From Amycolatopsis camponoti (GTDB lineage: Bacteria; Actinomycetota; Actinomycetes; Mycobacteriales; Pseudonocardiaceae): 64,000 nucleotides of DNA. Both the position numbers and the translations under genes were made by a program. Positions 16,365 to 24,495 of this stretch are shown here, in pieces; positions within the stretch are counted from its first letter, which is position 1; each line of letters starts with the position of its first letter. Location of the stretch: the NCBI RefSeq assembly GCF_902497555.1, contig NZ_CABVGP010000003.1:1054001-1118000 (forward strand), read 5' to 3'. The notes under the pieces are model-generated. The model made no database searches and was not told the origin of the DNA. It worked only from the letters and a program-made list of their open reading frames with translations.

Positions 16365-16383
16365 TTAGGGTTACCATTCCTAA
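16365..16383. promoter_or_regulatory. IdeR/DtxR-box-like site upstream of ferritin gene
   Basis: TTAGGGTTACCATTCCTAA keeps the outer TTAGG...CCTAA of the 19-bp iron box and matches the consensus at about 12 of 19 positions by eye. It is about 60 bases upstream of the ferritin ATG (minus strand). It is a weaker candidate than the sites at 16400-16451. Confidence 0.45.
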
Positions 16384-16399
16384 AGAAGACGAGCCTTAT

Positions 16400-16451
16400 T
16401 TAAGTAAGCCTTCCCTAAATTGTCATACACATTTAGGGAAGGCTTACTTCA
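16400..16451. promoter_or_regulatory. perfect 19-bp inverted repeat whose arms resemble iron boxes
   Basis: The arm at 16402-16420 is the exact reverse complement of 16431-16449, with a 10-base spacer. Each arm contains TTAGGGAAGGCTTACTT, which matches the IdeR/DtxR consensus at 13-14 of 19 positions by eye. It lies between the 3' end of arcA and the start of the ferritin gene, both on the minus strand. It can therefore act as the arcA terminator, as ferritin operators, or both. Confidence 0.6.
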
Positions 16452-16452
16452 T

Positions 16453-17667
16453 TTAATGCAGCGGGTCCCGGCGCACCGGACAGGACATGCACCGCGGCCC
16501 GCCCCGGCCCGAACCCAGCTCGGACCCGGCGATCGGCAGCACCTCGATGCCGGCCGCCTCCAGACGCTCGTTCGTCTCGACGTTCCGCTCGTAACCCACG
16601 ACCACGCCCGGCGCCAGCGCCAGCGTGTTGTTGCCGTCGTCCCACTGCTCGCGTTCGGCCGTCACGGGGTCGAGGCCGGTGTCGATGACGCGCAGCCGCT
16701 CGATTTCCATCGCCTCGGCCGCGGCCGTCAGGAACGGCGTCGGGCCCGCGACCTTGACGCCGCCGTCGCCGGTCGGGCGGATGGTGAACGCCGTCAGGGA
16801 GTCGCGCGCCAGCGGGTACATCACGACCGCGTCGGCGTCGACCATCGTGCACACCGTGTCCAGGTGCATCGTCGCGCGGGACTGCTCGATCGGCACCGCC
16901 AGCACGGTGTGCGCGATGCCGTCGGCGAACACCGACCGCGCCAGGGACTCCGCGCCGGCCGCCGTCGTCCGCTCGCCGACGCCGATGGCGAGCACGCCCG
17001 GCGCCAGCAGCATCACGTCGCCGCCCTCGATCGGCGCCGAATGCGCGCCGTACGCGCGGGCCGCGTGCCGGAAGTACGGGTGGTAGGCGTAGATCAGGTC
17101 CAGCACCGCGGTCTCGCGGCGGCGCGCGGGCATCGTCAGCGACGAGATCGCGACGCGGTCGGCGATCCACGCCGACGAATCGCGCGTGAACAGCAGGTTC
17201 GGCAGCGGGTCGACGGCGAAGTCGTGCGGGTGGTTCATCATCCGCACCAGCGACGCGCCCTCCGCGGACGGCAGCTCCTCGAACGTCATCCCGGCCATCA
17301 GCACCTCGGCGAGGCCGGCCGAGCTGACGCCGGAAAGGTGCGAACGCAGCGAATCGGCCAGGTCGACGCCGAGCCGCCGGTCGTCGACCGCCGCGTGGAC
17401 ACCGGCCGCGTGAGCGCGGTCGTCCTCCAGCGCGGTCCGGAGCGCGTCGGCCAGCAGCAGCACCTCGACGCCGCGGCTGCGCAGCACGTCGGCGAACGCG
17501 TCGTGCTCGGCCTGGGCCCGGTCGACCCACGGGATCGAGTCGAACAGGAGCTGGTCGTTGTTGCGGGGCGTCAGCCTTTTGAGCTCGTTGCCGGGCCGGT
17601 GCAGCAGCACCGCGCGCAGGGGTCCGACTTCGCTGTCCACCCGGGGAGGTGTCGTTTCGTCGATCAC
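16453..17667 (-). CDS. arcA: arginine deiminase
   Basis: This 404-residue enzyme hydrolyses L-arginine to citrulline and ammonia. The family's conserved blocks are all present: [13 protein letters not shown] at the N-terminus, [27 protein letters not shown] (catalytic His/Asp region) and the C-terminal [11 protein letters not shown] with the nucleophilic Cys. Length is normal. No arcB, arcC or arginine/ornithine antiporter gene is adjacent, so the full deiminase pathway is not encoded here. The enzyme may serve acid resistance, nitrogen supply or arginine removal. Downstream lies the AT-rich inverted repeat shared with the ferritin promoter; upstream, after 13 bases, ends the CPBP protease gene on the same strand. 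Confidence 0.95.
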   Translation of the reverse strand: MIDETTPPRVDSEVGPLRAVLLHRPGNELKRLTPRNNDQLLFDSIPWVDRAQAEHDAFADVLRSRGVEVLLLADALRTALEDDRAHAAGVHAAVDDRRLGVDLADSLRSHLSGVSSAGLAEVLMAGMTFEELPSAEGASLVRMMNHPHDFAVDPLPNLLFTRDSSAWIADRVAISSLTMPARRRETAVLDLIYAYHPYFRHAARAYGAHSAPIEGGDVMLLAPGVLAIGVGERTTAAGAESLARSVFADGIAHTVLAVPIEQSRATMHLDTVCTMVDADAVVMYPLARDSLTAFTIRPTGDGGVKVAGPTPFLTAAAEAMEIERLRVIDTGLDPVTAEREQWDDGNNTLALAPGVVVGYERNVETNERLEAAGIEVLPIAGSELGSGRGGPRCMSCPVRRDPLH

Positions 17668-17680
17668 CCGCCAATCCTAG

Positions 17681-18493
17681 TCAAGGCAGCCAGGAAACGT
17701 GCCCCTTCAACAGCGCATATCCGACGAACGACACGAAGTCGAACAGCGTGTGCGCGGCGACGAGCGGCCACAGCCGGTTCGTCTTCTGCCACAGCCGCCC
17801 GAACACCAGGCCCATGATCAGGTTGCCGACGAACCCGCCGAAGCCCTGGTAGAGGTGGTACGACCCGCGCAGCACGGCGGCGCCGAACAGCGCGTTGTTC
17901 TCCCGGACGCCGAGCTGCCGCAGTCGCGTCAGCAGGTAGCCGATGACCAGGACTTCCTCGGCGAACGCGTTGCCGAACGCCGACAGCGTCAACGTGATCG
18001 GGCGCCACCACGTGTCGTTCAAAGTGGACGGTTGCACCGCCAGGCTGAACCCCAGGTGGTAGGAGACGAAGTACAGCGCGAGGCCGGGGATCCCGATCAG
18101 CGCGGCGAGCCCGAGGGTGAGCAGCGCGTCGCGGCCGGGGGACCGGCGATCCAGCCCGACCTGCGCGATCTTGATCCCGGCGCGCCACAGGAAGTACAGC
18201 CCGAGCGCGCCCCAGCCGACCAGCTGGGCGGCCGAGAGCAGCTGCTTGAGCAGGTCGATCAGGCTCGCCGCGGCCTGGGGCACGTTGAGCTGGACCTGCT
18301 GCTGGGCCAACGGCGTGGGCTGCAGCAGGGAGTCCACAAGGGACAGCAGGCTGCGCACGCCGGACAGCCCGAGCGTGATGCCGAAGACGATCAGCAGCTC
18401 GATCTTGATCGCCCGGCGCTCCCGCGGGTCGTCGATCGGCTCCGGGAACGCCGGTGCGGCCGGGGCCAGCCACGATCGCGCGGTGAACGTCAT
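17681..18493 (-). CDS. CPBP family intramembrane metalloprotease
   Basis: This 270-residue membrane protein has about seven helices and the three CPBP (Abi) motifs: the glutamate pair in FAEEVLVIGYLLTR, the His in GSYHLYQGFGGFVGN, and AHTLFDF near the C-terminus. These residues form the metal site of the Rce1-like intramembrane protease fold. Bacterial members are linked to bacteriocin self-immunity or protein processing, but nothing nearby indicates a substrate. It lies 13 bases upstream of arcA on the same strand, so they may be co-transcribed. It is divergent from the PPOX gene with only 22 bases between starts. Confidence 0.88.
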   Translation of the reverse strand: MTFTARSWLAPAAPAFPEPIDDPRERRAIKIELLIVFGITLGLSGVRSLLSLVDSLLQPTPLAQQQVQLNVPQAAASLIDLLKQLLSAAQLVGWGALGLYFLWRAGIKIAQVGLDRRSPGRDALLTLGLAALIGIPGLALYFVSYHLGFSLAVQPSTLNDTWWRPITLTLSAFGNAFAEEVLVIGYLLTRLRQLGVRENNALFGAAVLRGSYHLYQGFGGFVGNLIMGLVFGRLWQKTNRLWPLVAAHTLFDFVSFVGYALLKGHVSWLP

Positions 18494-18515
18494 GTGCGCA
18501 CGCTACCTTCGGGGT

Positions 18516-18977
18516 ATGCCGAGGAGCATCGCCACCAACGAAACCGTCGACCGCGCCGCGCTGGTCGAGTTCCTGTCCACCCGCCACCGCGCGATCCTGC
18601 TGACCACGAAGGCCGACGGCGGCCCGCAGCTCTCGCCGGTCACGTGCGGCGTCGACGCCGAGGGCAGGCTGGTCATCTCGACCTACCCGAAGCGCGCCAA
18701 GATCGTGAACATCAAGCGCAACCCGCAGGTCTCGGCCTGCATCCTGTCCGACGAGTGGAACGACCAGTGGGTGCAGCTCAACGGCACCGCCGAGGTGCTG
18801 GACATCCCGGACTCCGTCGAGCCGCTCGTGGACTACTTCCGCAGCATTTCGGGCGAACACCCGGACTGGGACGAATACCGCGAAGCCATGGTGAAGCAGG
18901 GCAAGAGCATCATCCGCGTGACGATCGAGAGCTGGGGCCCGCTGGCCAAGGGCGGCTTCCCCGCCGAACTAGCCTGA
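18516..18977 (+). CDS. PPOX class (F420-dependent type) oxidoreductase
   Basis: This 153-residue split-barrel flavin/F420-binding protein of the pyridoxamine-phosphate-oxidase-like superfamily carries the motifs RHRAILLTTKADGGPQLSPV, VISTYPKRAKIVNIKRNP and the C-terminal VTIESWGPL. These are typical of the small F420-linked reductases of actinomycetes. The substrate is unknown. The ATG at 18516 is chosen because the domain begins there and the divergent CPBP gene starts at 18493. Its last 9 bases overlap the convergent DUF2470 gene. Confidence 0.88.
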   Translation: MPRSIATNETVDRAALVEFLSTRHRAILLTTKADGGPQLSPVTCGVDAEGRLVISTYPKRAKIVNIKRNPQVSACILSDEWNDQWVQLNGTAEVLDIPDSVEPLVDYFRSISGEHPDWDEYREAMVKQGKSIIRVTIESWGPLAKGGFPAELA

Positions 18978-19763
18978 CGCACCCCGCAGGAACGGGCAGC
19001 CGACCAGCCGCCGCAGCTCCACCGCGAGCTGCGGCGGGCTGTCGACGGACTTCGAGAACGCCAGCCGGACGTCGTGGTCGCCCGCGTCGGACTCGACGCG
19101 CAGCCGCAGCCCGAACCGGTCGAGCCCGAGCGGACGGATCCGGCCGCCGCGCAGGTCCGCCGGCAGGTGCTTGGCCAGCTGCTCGACGACGTCGGAGTGA
19201 TCGCTCTCCAGGTGCCGCAGCCAGTGGGCTTCGTAGTCGTGGAACGGATCCGGCGGCGCCGCGCTGAACGTGTGCGGGCGCAGCGAGTGCGTGCCTTCGG
19301 CGTCCGCGAGCACGAGCGACGCCGGGGTGAGCCGCAGCAGGGTCATGCCGTGGCCGACGTCGAGGAGCCGTTCGTCCGGCCGTGACTCGGCGATCGCGAT
19401 CGCCCGCGCGCGGGCCGACACCGGTGAGAGCGGCCGCAGCCAGCCGGTGATCCACAGCAGCCCGCGGATCGGCTCGCGCAGGTCGACCGGCGCCTGGTCG
19501 GCGAGCTCGACCATCACGGCCAGCTCGCCGCGCTGCGTCTGCTCGGCCGCGTGGACCATCGGGTGGTCGTCGGGCAGCAGCACGCTGACGCTCCCGCTGT
19601 GGTGCACGTGGTGCAGGACCGGGACGACGCGCTCGCTGTCGAGACCGGCGCGTCCGCAGGTCGGCATGAGCGACGCCGGCCCGTTGCGAGTGGCGATCGT
19701 CTTCGCGCGCTCGGCGGGGTTCGGCGCCGGCGGGCGGCGGATGGATGTCGGGGCCTCGGTCAC
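18969..19763 (-). CDS. DUF2470 domain protein, probable haem/iron utilisation
   Basis: This 264-residue protein has an N-terminal half resembling split-barrel haem-handling proteins (AERAKTIATRNGPASLMPTC...VPVLHHVHHSGSVSVLLPDDH). Its C-terminal DUF2470 domain is at about residues 170-245 (DYEAHWLRHLESDHSDVVEQLAKHL, with the conserved HMNxDH-like ESDHSD). DUF2470 domains occur in haem oxygenase-like and HugZ-type proteins that free iron from haem. A very good IdeR box (19778-19796) lies 15 bases upstream of the start, so expression should be induced by iron starvation. The haem link is family knowledge; the iron control is read from the box. Confidence 0.8.
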   Translation of the reverse strand: MTEAPTSIRRPPAPNPAERAKTIATRNGPASLMPTCGRAGLDSERVVPVLHHVHHSGSVSVLLPDDHPMVHAAEQTQRGELAVMVELADQAPVDLREPIRGLLWITGWLRPLSPVSARARAIAIAESRPDERLLDVGHGMTLLRLTPASLVLADAEGTHSLRPHTFSAAPPDPFHDYEAHWLRHLESDHSDVVEQLAKHLPADLRGGRIRPLGLDRFGLRLRVESDAGDHDVRLAFSKSVDSPPQLAVELRRLVGCPFLRGASG

Positions 19764-19777
19764 GGCTCACCTCCTAC

Positions 19778-19796
19778 TTAGGTGAGCCTAACCTGA
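19778..19796. promoter_or_regulatory. IdeR/DtxR iron box upstream of the DUF2470 gene
   Basis: TTAGGTGAGCCTAACCTGA matches the 19-bp DtxR/IdeR consensus (TTAGGTTAGGCTAACCTAA) at 16 of 19 positions by eye. It sits between the minus-strand DUF2470 gene (start 19763) and a plus-strand membrane protein gene (start about 19899). It is closest to the DUF2470 gene, where bound repressor would cover the promoter. Confidence 0.85.
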
Positions 19797-19898
19797 ATGT
19801 CGCGGTCTGGATAGTCGCTCGTTCGCGGTCCGGGTCACGCGGGCGTTCCGCTGAACGGAGTACCGGTAACGCGGTCGTGCAAAATTCCGAAAAGTCCG

Positions 19899-20957
19899 GT
19901 GACCAGTGTCGACACGGTGGGGGCCAGCGTGCAGATCGTTCCGGTTCCCGAACGCGTGCCCGCGTTCGAGCTCGACCCCGCCATGCCCTCGGGCGCGCTG
20001 CCGATCTTCGGCGAGTACCTCGACCGGATCGGCCGCACCGCGGCGAACGGACGCCTGCTGACCTGGGTCCTGCCGGTGTTCGGGATCGCCCAGTTCTTCA
20101 CGGGCGCCGGGATCGCGTTGCCGCTCGGCACGATCGCGCTGGCCGGCTCGGTCGTGGCGTGGTGGCTCTACCGCGCGCACCTCTGGGTGCCCGAGACGCG
20201 GCTGAAGCGCGAACCGTTCCGGCAGGTCGACATCGCGCCGGACGCGCTGGTCGCCGCCGGGCGGACGGTCGGCATCCGCCTGCCGGACGGCCGCTGGCTG
20301 CGCGTCCGCCTCGACGAGACGTACCGGCTGCTGCTGGCCGGACACCGGCGCGTGTGGCTGCTCGGGCGTGGCCCGAAGGTGTTCGTCGGCTTCTCCGGCG
20401 TCGTGCGGGTGCGTCGCGCCCGGATCGTCGACGCGCCGCCGTCGGGTGCGGTGGCCGTGCCGGCCCCGGTGACCTCCGGTTCGCCGCGGCTCGACCCCGT
20501 GCTGGCCGCGCACCGCCGCCGGATCGCCCGCGAGTTGCGCGCGATGGCGGCGTTCCTGCTGGTCCTGGCCGGGTTCGCGGTGTGGGTGCGGTTCGACTTC
20601 CCGGTGACGAAGTGGGTCGCGCTGACCGTCATGGCCGGTGCGCTGCTGGGCGCGCTCGCGACCGCGCTGCGAGCGCTGACCTACCGGCGCCCGCTGCCGG
20701 CGGACCACTGGACGGAGCTGCGCGCGGTCCTCGACGGCCCGGTCCGCATGGGCCGCCACGGCGCGGCCCGCCTGAGCGGCCTGACGATGCTCGCCGACGG
20801 AACGGTGGTCGGCTTCCGCCTGCACAAGGCCGACCCGTCGATGGCGGCGAACATATCCGCGACGGGCCGTCTGTGGATCGCGGGCGTCCCCCGGCCGGGC
20901 GCGGCGAAGGCGGGCGTGCCGGGCTATCCGGTGCTGGGCACGGTCTGGCTGGGCTGA
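19899..20957 (+). CDS. membrane protein of unknown function
   Basis: This protein of about 352 residues from the GTG at 19899 matches no family I recognise. Two pairs of helices are visible (about residues 55-95 and 215-255). A soluble stretch of about 120 residues with an IRLPDGRWLRVRLDETYRLLL pattern lies between them, and a C-terminal soluble domain (about 270-352) ends in PVLGTVWLG. The in-frame GTGs at 19917 and 19929 are alternative starts, since no good ribosome site decides. Its 3' end overlaps the convergent MFS gene by 34 bases. The shared upstream region holds an iron box, but that faces the other gene. Confidence 0.65.
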   Translation: MTSVDTVGASVQIVPVPERVPAFELDPAMPSGALPIFGEYLDRIGRTAANGRLLTWVLPVFGIAQFFTGAGIALPLGTIALAGSVVAWWLYRAHLWVPETRLKREPFRQVDIAPDALVAAGRTVGIRLPDGRWLRVRLDETYRLLLAGHRRVWLLGRGPKVFVGFSGVVRVRRARIVDAPPSGAVAVPAPVTSGSPRLDPVLAAHRRRIARELRAMAAFLLVLAGFAVWVRFDFPVTKWVALTVMAGALLGALATALRALTYRRPLPADHWTELRAVLDGPVRMGRHGAARLSGLTMLADGTVVGFRLHKADPSMAANISATGRLWIAGVPRPGAAKAGVPGYPVLGTVWLG

Positions 20958-22156
20958 GCGGGCGTCCGGTCGCGACGCGGCAGCAGCAGCGGCGTCACCA
21001 GGATCAGCACCCCGGCGACACCGATCGCGACGCGCGGACCGGTGAAGCTCGCGAGCACGCCCCAGAGCGCGGTCAGCGTGGCGATCGACGCCTTGGTGCT
21101 GACCGACCACGCCGAGAGCGTGCTCGCGACGCGGTCCGCCGGGAGCTGCTCGAGCCGATAGGTGGCGAGCACCGGGTTGAACACGCTGCAGGAGACGATC
21201 AAGCCGAGTTCGACGACCATCACGAAGACCAGCCCGCCGGTGCCGCCCGGCAGGAAGGCCAGCGCGAGCAGCCAGCACGCCCGGACGGCGCCGGCCGTGA
21301 CCAGGACGGGGTGCCTGCCGAACCGCCGGACGAGCCGCGGGGTCAGCCGCGACCCGGCGAGCCCACCGAGGCACGGGACCGCGAACGCGAGCCCGTACTG
21401 CCACGGCGTGAAGCCGAGCTGGTTCAGCATCAGCACGGCCAGCAGCGGCTCGGTCCCCATGACGAGGCCGTTGAACACCAGAACGTTGAAGTAGAGCGGC
21501 CGCAGCCCGGGGTGGGTAAGGATCGTGCGCCACCCTTCGGCCAAGTCACGCGCCCGCAGGCGAGAGGTCTGCCGCGGCCTTGGCTCGCCGCCGCTGATCG
21601 CCCGGATCCCGAGCGCGGAGAGCAGGAAGCTGACGGCGTTGGCGGCCACCGACGTCACCGGCCCGAAGAGCGCGAAGGCGGCCCCGCCGAGCGGCGGGCC
21701 GAGTGCGGTGGCCGTCCAGCTCGTCGACTCGAACCGCCCGTTCGCGACGAGCAGGTCTTCGGGCGCCACGATCCCCTTCAGGTAGGCACCGCTCGCCGAG
21801 GTGAAGGTGATGTCCGCCGCGGCGACGACCACCGAGACGACGAGCAGCTGGACGAAACTCAGCGACCCGAGCGCGTAGAAGGCGGGCACGCTGATCAGCG
21901 CGCCGAACCGGACGAGGTCCATGGCCACCAGCACGGGCCGCTTCGGCCGCCGATCGACCCAAGGCCCCAGCGGAACGGCCACCAGCGCCCCGACAGCCGG
22001 CCCGACGGCGGCGAGCGCCGAGACGGCCGCGGGCCCGGCGTGCAGCACGAGGATCGCCAGCATGGGAAAGGCCCCGAAGCCGAGCCAGGTACCGAACGCG
22101 CTCACGGCGTAAGCCGTCCACAGCCACCTGAACCGCCGCCCGAGCCGCCTGCGCAT
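20924..22156 (-). CDS. MFS family transporter (drug efflux type)
   Basis: This is a 12-helix major facilitator of about 410 residues. The N-terminal half has the GPWVDRRPKRPVLVAMD loop (motif A-like between helices 2 and 3) and the overall pattern matches MFS_3/MdtG-like exporters in actinomycetes. The ATG at 22156 is preferred over an upstream in-frame ATG at 22219, because residues before MRRRLGRRFRWLW are Arg-rich and untypical. It is divergent from a LysR regulator with under 100 bases between, a common pairing for an inducible exporter. The substrate is unknown. The C-terminus (RRDRTPAQPSQTVPSTG) is hydrophilic and overlaps the unknown membrane protein gene. Confidence 0.88.
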   Translation of the reverse strand: MRRRLGRRFRWLWTAYAVSAFGTWLGFGAFPMLAILVLHAGPAAVSALAAVGPAVGALVAVPLGPWVDRRPKRPVLVAMDLVRFGALISVPAFYALGSLSFVQLLVVSVVVAAADITFTSASGAYLKGIVAPEDLLVANGRFESTSWTATALGPPLGGAAFALFGPVTSVAANAVSFLLSALGIRAISGGEPRPRQTSRLRARDLAEGWRTILTHPGLRPLYFNVLVFNGLVMGTEPLLAVLMLNQLGFTPWQYGLAFAVPCLGGLAGSRLTPRLVRRFGRHPVLVTAGAVRACWLLALAFLPGGTGGLVFVMVVELGLIVSCSVFNPVLATYRLEQLPADRVASTLSAWSVSTKASIATLTALWGVLASFTGPRVAIGVAGVLILVTPLLLPRRDRTPAQPSQTVPSTG

Positions 22157-22251
22157 CACCGAAGGATCAAAGCGGGGAACGACCCGGCGAAGCAAACAAC
22201 CGACACGGCGGCGAGCCACAACACGACGTTGTGAACCTAGAGTCGTCCGCT

Positions 22252-23148
22252 GTGGACCTCGATGCCGTGCGTACGTTCGCCGCCGCCGCGGAGGCGGGCC
22301 GGTTTCAGGACGCCGCGGTCGATCTCTCGATCACGCAACAAGCCGTGTCGAAGCGCATCGCCGCACTGGAGAAGTCGCTCGGGGCGCGGTTGTTCACGCG
22401 CACCGCGCGCGGAGCCGTGCTCACCGGTGAGGGCGAGGCGTTCCTGCCGCACGCCCGCGAGCTGCTTCTGGCCGAGGCGCGAGCGCTCGCGTCGGTCCGC
22501 ACCGGCCCGCTCCGTGTCGACGTCATCGGACGGCGGCTGTGCCCGGCGGGGTTGTTGCGCGAATTCCACGAGACTCACCCGGAGGTCGCGTTGGAGGTCG
22601 TGACGCTCTTTGACACCGCGACCGCCGCGATCCGGGCCGGCTCGGTCGATGCGTCGTTCCGCGCGGTCGTCGAGTTGCCCGACGACCTCGACGCGCAGCG
22701 GGTGTTCGACGAGCCGCTCCAGTTGCTGTGCGGACCCGCGCACCCGCTGGCCGCGTTGTCGTCGGTGACTCCGGCGGAGCTGGCCGGGCACCGGATCTGG
22801 ATGCCCGGCGTGGTGCCCGGAACCGAGTGGGGCACGTACTACGCCGAGTTCGCGGCCGCGTTCGGACTGTCGATCGACGCTGCCGGGCCCAATTTCGGCA
22901 CCGAGGTCGTGCTCGACACGATCGCGGAGTCGGCGGACGTGGCCACCCTGGTCGGGGCCCGGAGCCGGATCCTGTGGCCGGCCGGGCACGACTTGCGGCG
23001 CGTGCCGATCGAGAATCCGACGCCCGTTTATCCCCACTCGCTGGTTTGGCGCCGGGGCAACGCGCACCCCGCGCTCGCCGAGCTCCGTGCCCACCTGAGG
23101 CCGGGTGCCCGGGCCGGCGCCACCTGGCTGCCTGGCTGGGCGAGCTAG
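22252..23148 (+). CDS. LysR family transcriptional regulator
   Basis: This 298-residue regulator starts at the GTG at 22252. From there the N-terminus reads VDLDAVRTFAAAAEAGRFQDAA, the usual LysR opening with the helix-turn-helix at about residues 18-38 (SITQQAVSKRIAALEKSLGARLF). The C-terminal periplasmic-binding-like domain binds an unknown co-inducer. An upstream in-frame GTG at 22231 would add 7 residues and is less likely. It is divergent from the MFS exporter gene, its probable target. The LysR binding site should lie in the roughly 95-bp gap. Confidence 0.92.
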   Translation: MDLDAVRTFAAAAEAGRFQDAAVDLSITQQAVSKRIAALEKSLGARLFTRTARGAVLTGEGEAFLPHARELLLAEARALASVRTGPLRVDVIGRRLCPAGLLREFHETHPEVALEVVTLFDTATAAIRAGSVDASFRAVVELPDDLDAQRVFDEPLQLLCGPAHPLAALSSVTPAELAGHRIWMPGVVPGTEWGTYYAEFAAAFGLSIDAAGPNFGTEVVLDTIAESADVATLVGARSRILWPAGHDLRRVPIENPTPVYPHSLVWRRGNAHPALAELRAHLRPGARAGATWLPGWAS

Positions 23149-23245
23149 GTGTACTTGCCCGTGAGGTCGGGGCCGCGGGTGGCCAGCGAGTGCGGTGATC
23201 GCCTGCGGCGTGTTCGTAACGGTGGACCGGCTTCCCCGGACAGAA

Positions 23246-23734
23246 CTAACTCGTCAAAGCGTTCTCGCGGGTCTTGCCGTACGACAGCCGCAGCGCCACC
23301 CAGCCGTCGCGTTCTCCGGCGCAGATCTCCTCGACCGTCTCCACCAGCACCGCCGCCGCGCCGGAGGTGGCGTACGCGTCGTGCTTGGCCGCGAACAGCG
23401 CGATCTCCTTCTCGATCGCGTAGCGCGCCCGGGTCCGGCTGGTCCAGTTCTCCTTGTACCCACCCAGCGCCCGGAGCCCGTTGATCAGCACCGCGAGCGA
23501 CCCGACCGCGGCGATGAGCCGCACGTCCAAGGCGAACGCCGCGAGCGCGGGAATCGTGGCGGTCACGACCAGGCTCGTCACCTCGACGATCGAATGCCGG
23601 CGCCGGGCGGCCCACGAAGACCGCTGGTAGCGCCGCCACTCGGCGAGCACCGATGGTGGCACGGGCTCGTCGTCGACGCCCTTCGCTTCCAGGACCCACT
23701 GACTGCGCGCGATCGAACGTGGCTCTGCCTTCAT
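23246..23734 (-). CDS. DUF4231 (SLATT-like) two-helix membrane protein
   Basis: This 162-residue protein has a soluble N-terminus (WRRYQRSSWAARRRHSIVEV), two adjacent membrane helices (about residues 54-74 and 75-92) and a C-terminal helical tail with YAIEKEIALFAAKHDAYA. It fits the DUF4231 family. That family resembles the SLATT two-helix proteins predicted to be membrane effectors in nucleotide-signalling conflict systems (family-level knowledge). It is the last gene of a three-gene minus-strand run: binding-protein/VWA fusion, coiled-coil membrane protein, then this, 22 bases apart. The ATG at 23734 is used; a TTG 6 bases further upstream is possible. Confidence 0.78.
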   Translation of the reverse strand: MKAEPRSIARSQWVLEAKGVDDEPVPPSVLAEWRRYQRSSWAARRRHSIVEVTSLVVTATIPALAAFALDVRLIAAVGSLAVLINGLRALGGYKENWTSRTRARYAIEKEIALFAAKHDAYATSGAAAVLVETVEEICAGERDGWVALRLSYGKTRENALTS

Positions 23735-23756
23735 GGACAAAAGTTCACACCACCGG

Positions 23757-24494
23757 TCAACCCAGCGACTTCCGCGTCGCCTGCTCGGTCTCGAGCACGC
23801 CCTGCCGGATGCCCTCCAGCTGGTCGCTCAGCTCCCGCACCGCGCCCGTGTCCACCGCGACGTCCGTCGTCGCCGCCGTCAGCTCCGCGACGCGCGCCAC
23901 CAGGCTGTCCAGGCCCAGTGCGCCCGACTGCAGCTGGGCCAGCAGCTTGTCGCTCGCGCTCGAAAGCCGTGCGTGCACGTCCGCCTGGGCCTGGACCGCC
24001 GTCAGCGCCTGCTCCAGATCTCCGCGGACCTCCTCGCGCGCCGAGCTCAGCGACTGCTCCAGCCGGCGCCGCTCCCGCGTCACAGCGGCGAGGTCGACGC
24101 GGGACAACGCCTTCCCGGTCGCCGACGCGCGCCCGGCGAGGCGCCGGAGCGTGGCCAGCGTCTCCTGGACCACCGGTTCCATGTCCGCGACGCGGTCGGC
24201 CAGCGGACCGGAGTCGAGGGACGCGCTCAGCGACGCGAACCCGTCGGCCGCGCCCTCGGCCCGGCGCAGCCAGTTCTCCTCGGGAGAACCCGCGGCGACG
24301 TCGAGCACGCGCGCTTCCCGGCGGGCCGGCTCCTGCTCCCGGCCCAGCGAAGCCACGCCCGCGCGCGCGGCCAGGACCGCCACCCCGATCAGGATGGCGA
24401 CGAGCACCGGCAGCTGCACGGCCCACGCCACGCCCGCCGATGTGGCGGCCAGCAGCAGCCCCCACGGTTCGGCGAGCTCACGGGCGAACTTCAT
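23757..24494 (-). CDS. membrane-anchored coiled-coil protein
   Basis: This 245-residue protein has two close hydrophobic segments near the N-terminus (about residues 11-27 and 29-48). A long, mostly helical cytosolic part from about 55 to 245 follows, rich in Ala, Glu, Arg, Gln and Leu heptads (LEQSLSSAREEVRGDLEQALTAVQAQADVHARLSSASDKLL). No family is recognised with certainty; the layout resembles proteins encoded beside VWA and toxic-anion-resistance genes in actinomycetes. It begins 1 base after the stop of the upstream VWA gene, so tight co-expression is likely. It may link the extracellular VWA sensor to the DUF4231 membrane protein (speculation). Confidence 0.72.
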   Translation of the reverse strand: MKFARELAEPWGLLLAATSAGVAWAVQLPVLVAILIGVAVLAARAGVASLGREQEPARREARVLDVAAGSPEENWLRRAEGAADGFASLSASLDSGPLADRVADMEPVVQETLATLRRLAGRASATGKALSRVDLAAVTRERRRLEQSLSSAREEVRGDLEQALTAVQAQADVHARLSSASDKLLAQLQSGALGLDSLVARVAELTAATTDVAVDTGAVRELSDQLEGIRQGVLETEQATRKSLG

Positions 24495-24495
24495 G

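Noticed and set aside
16453..17667. Complete arginine deiminase pathway operon
   Set aside because: No ornithine carbamoyltransferase, carbamate kinase or antiporter gene is near arcA.
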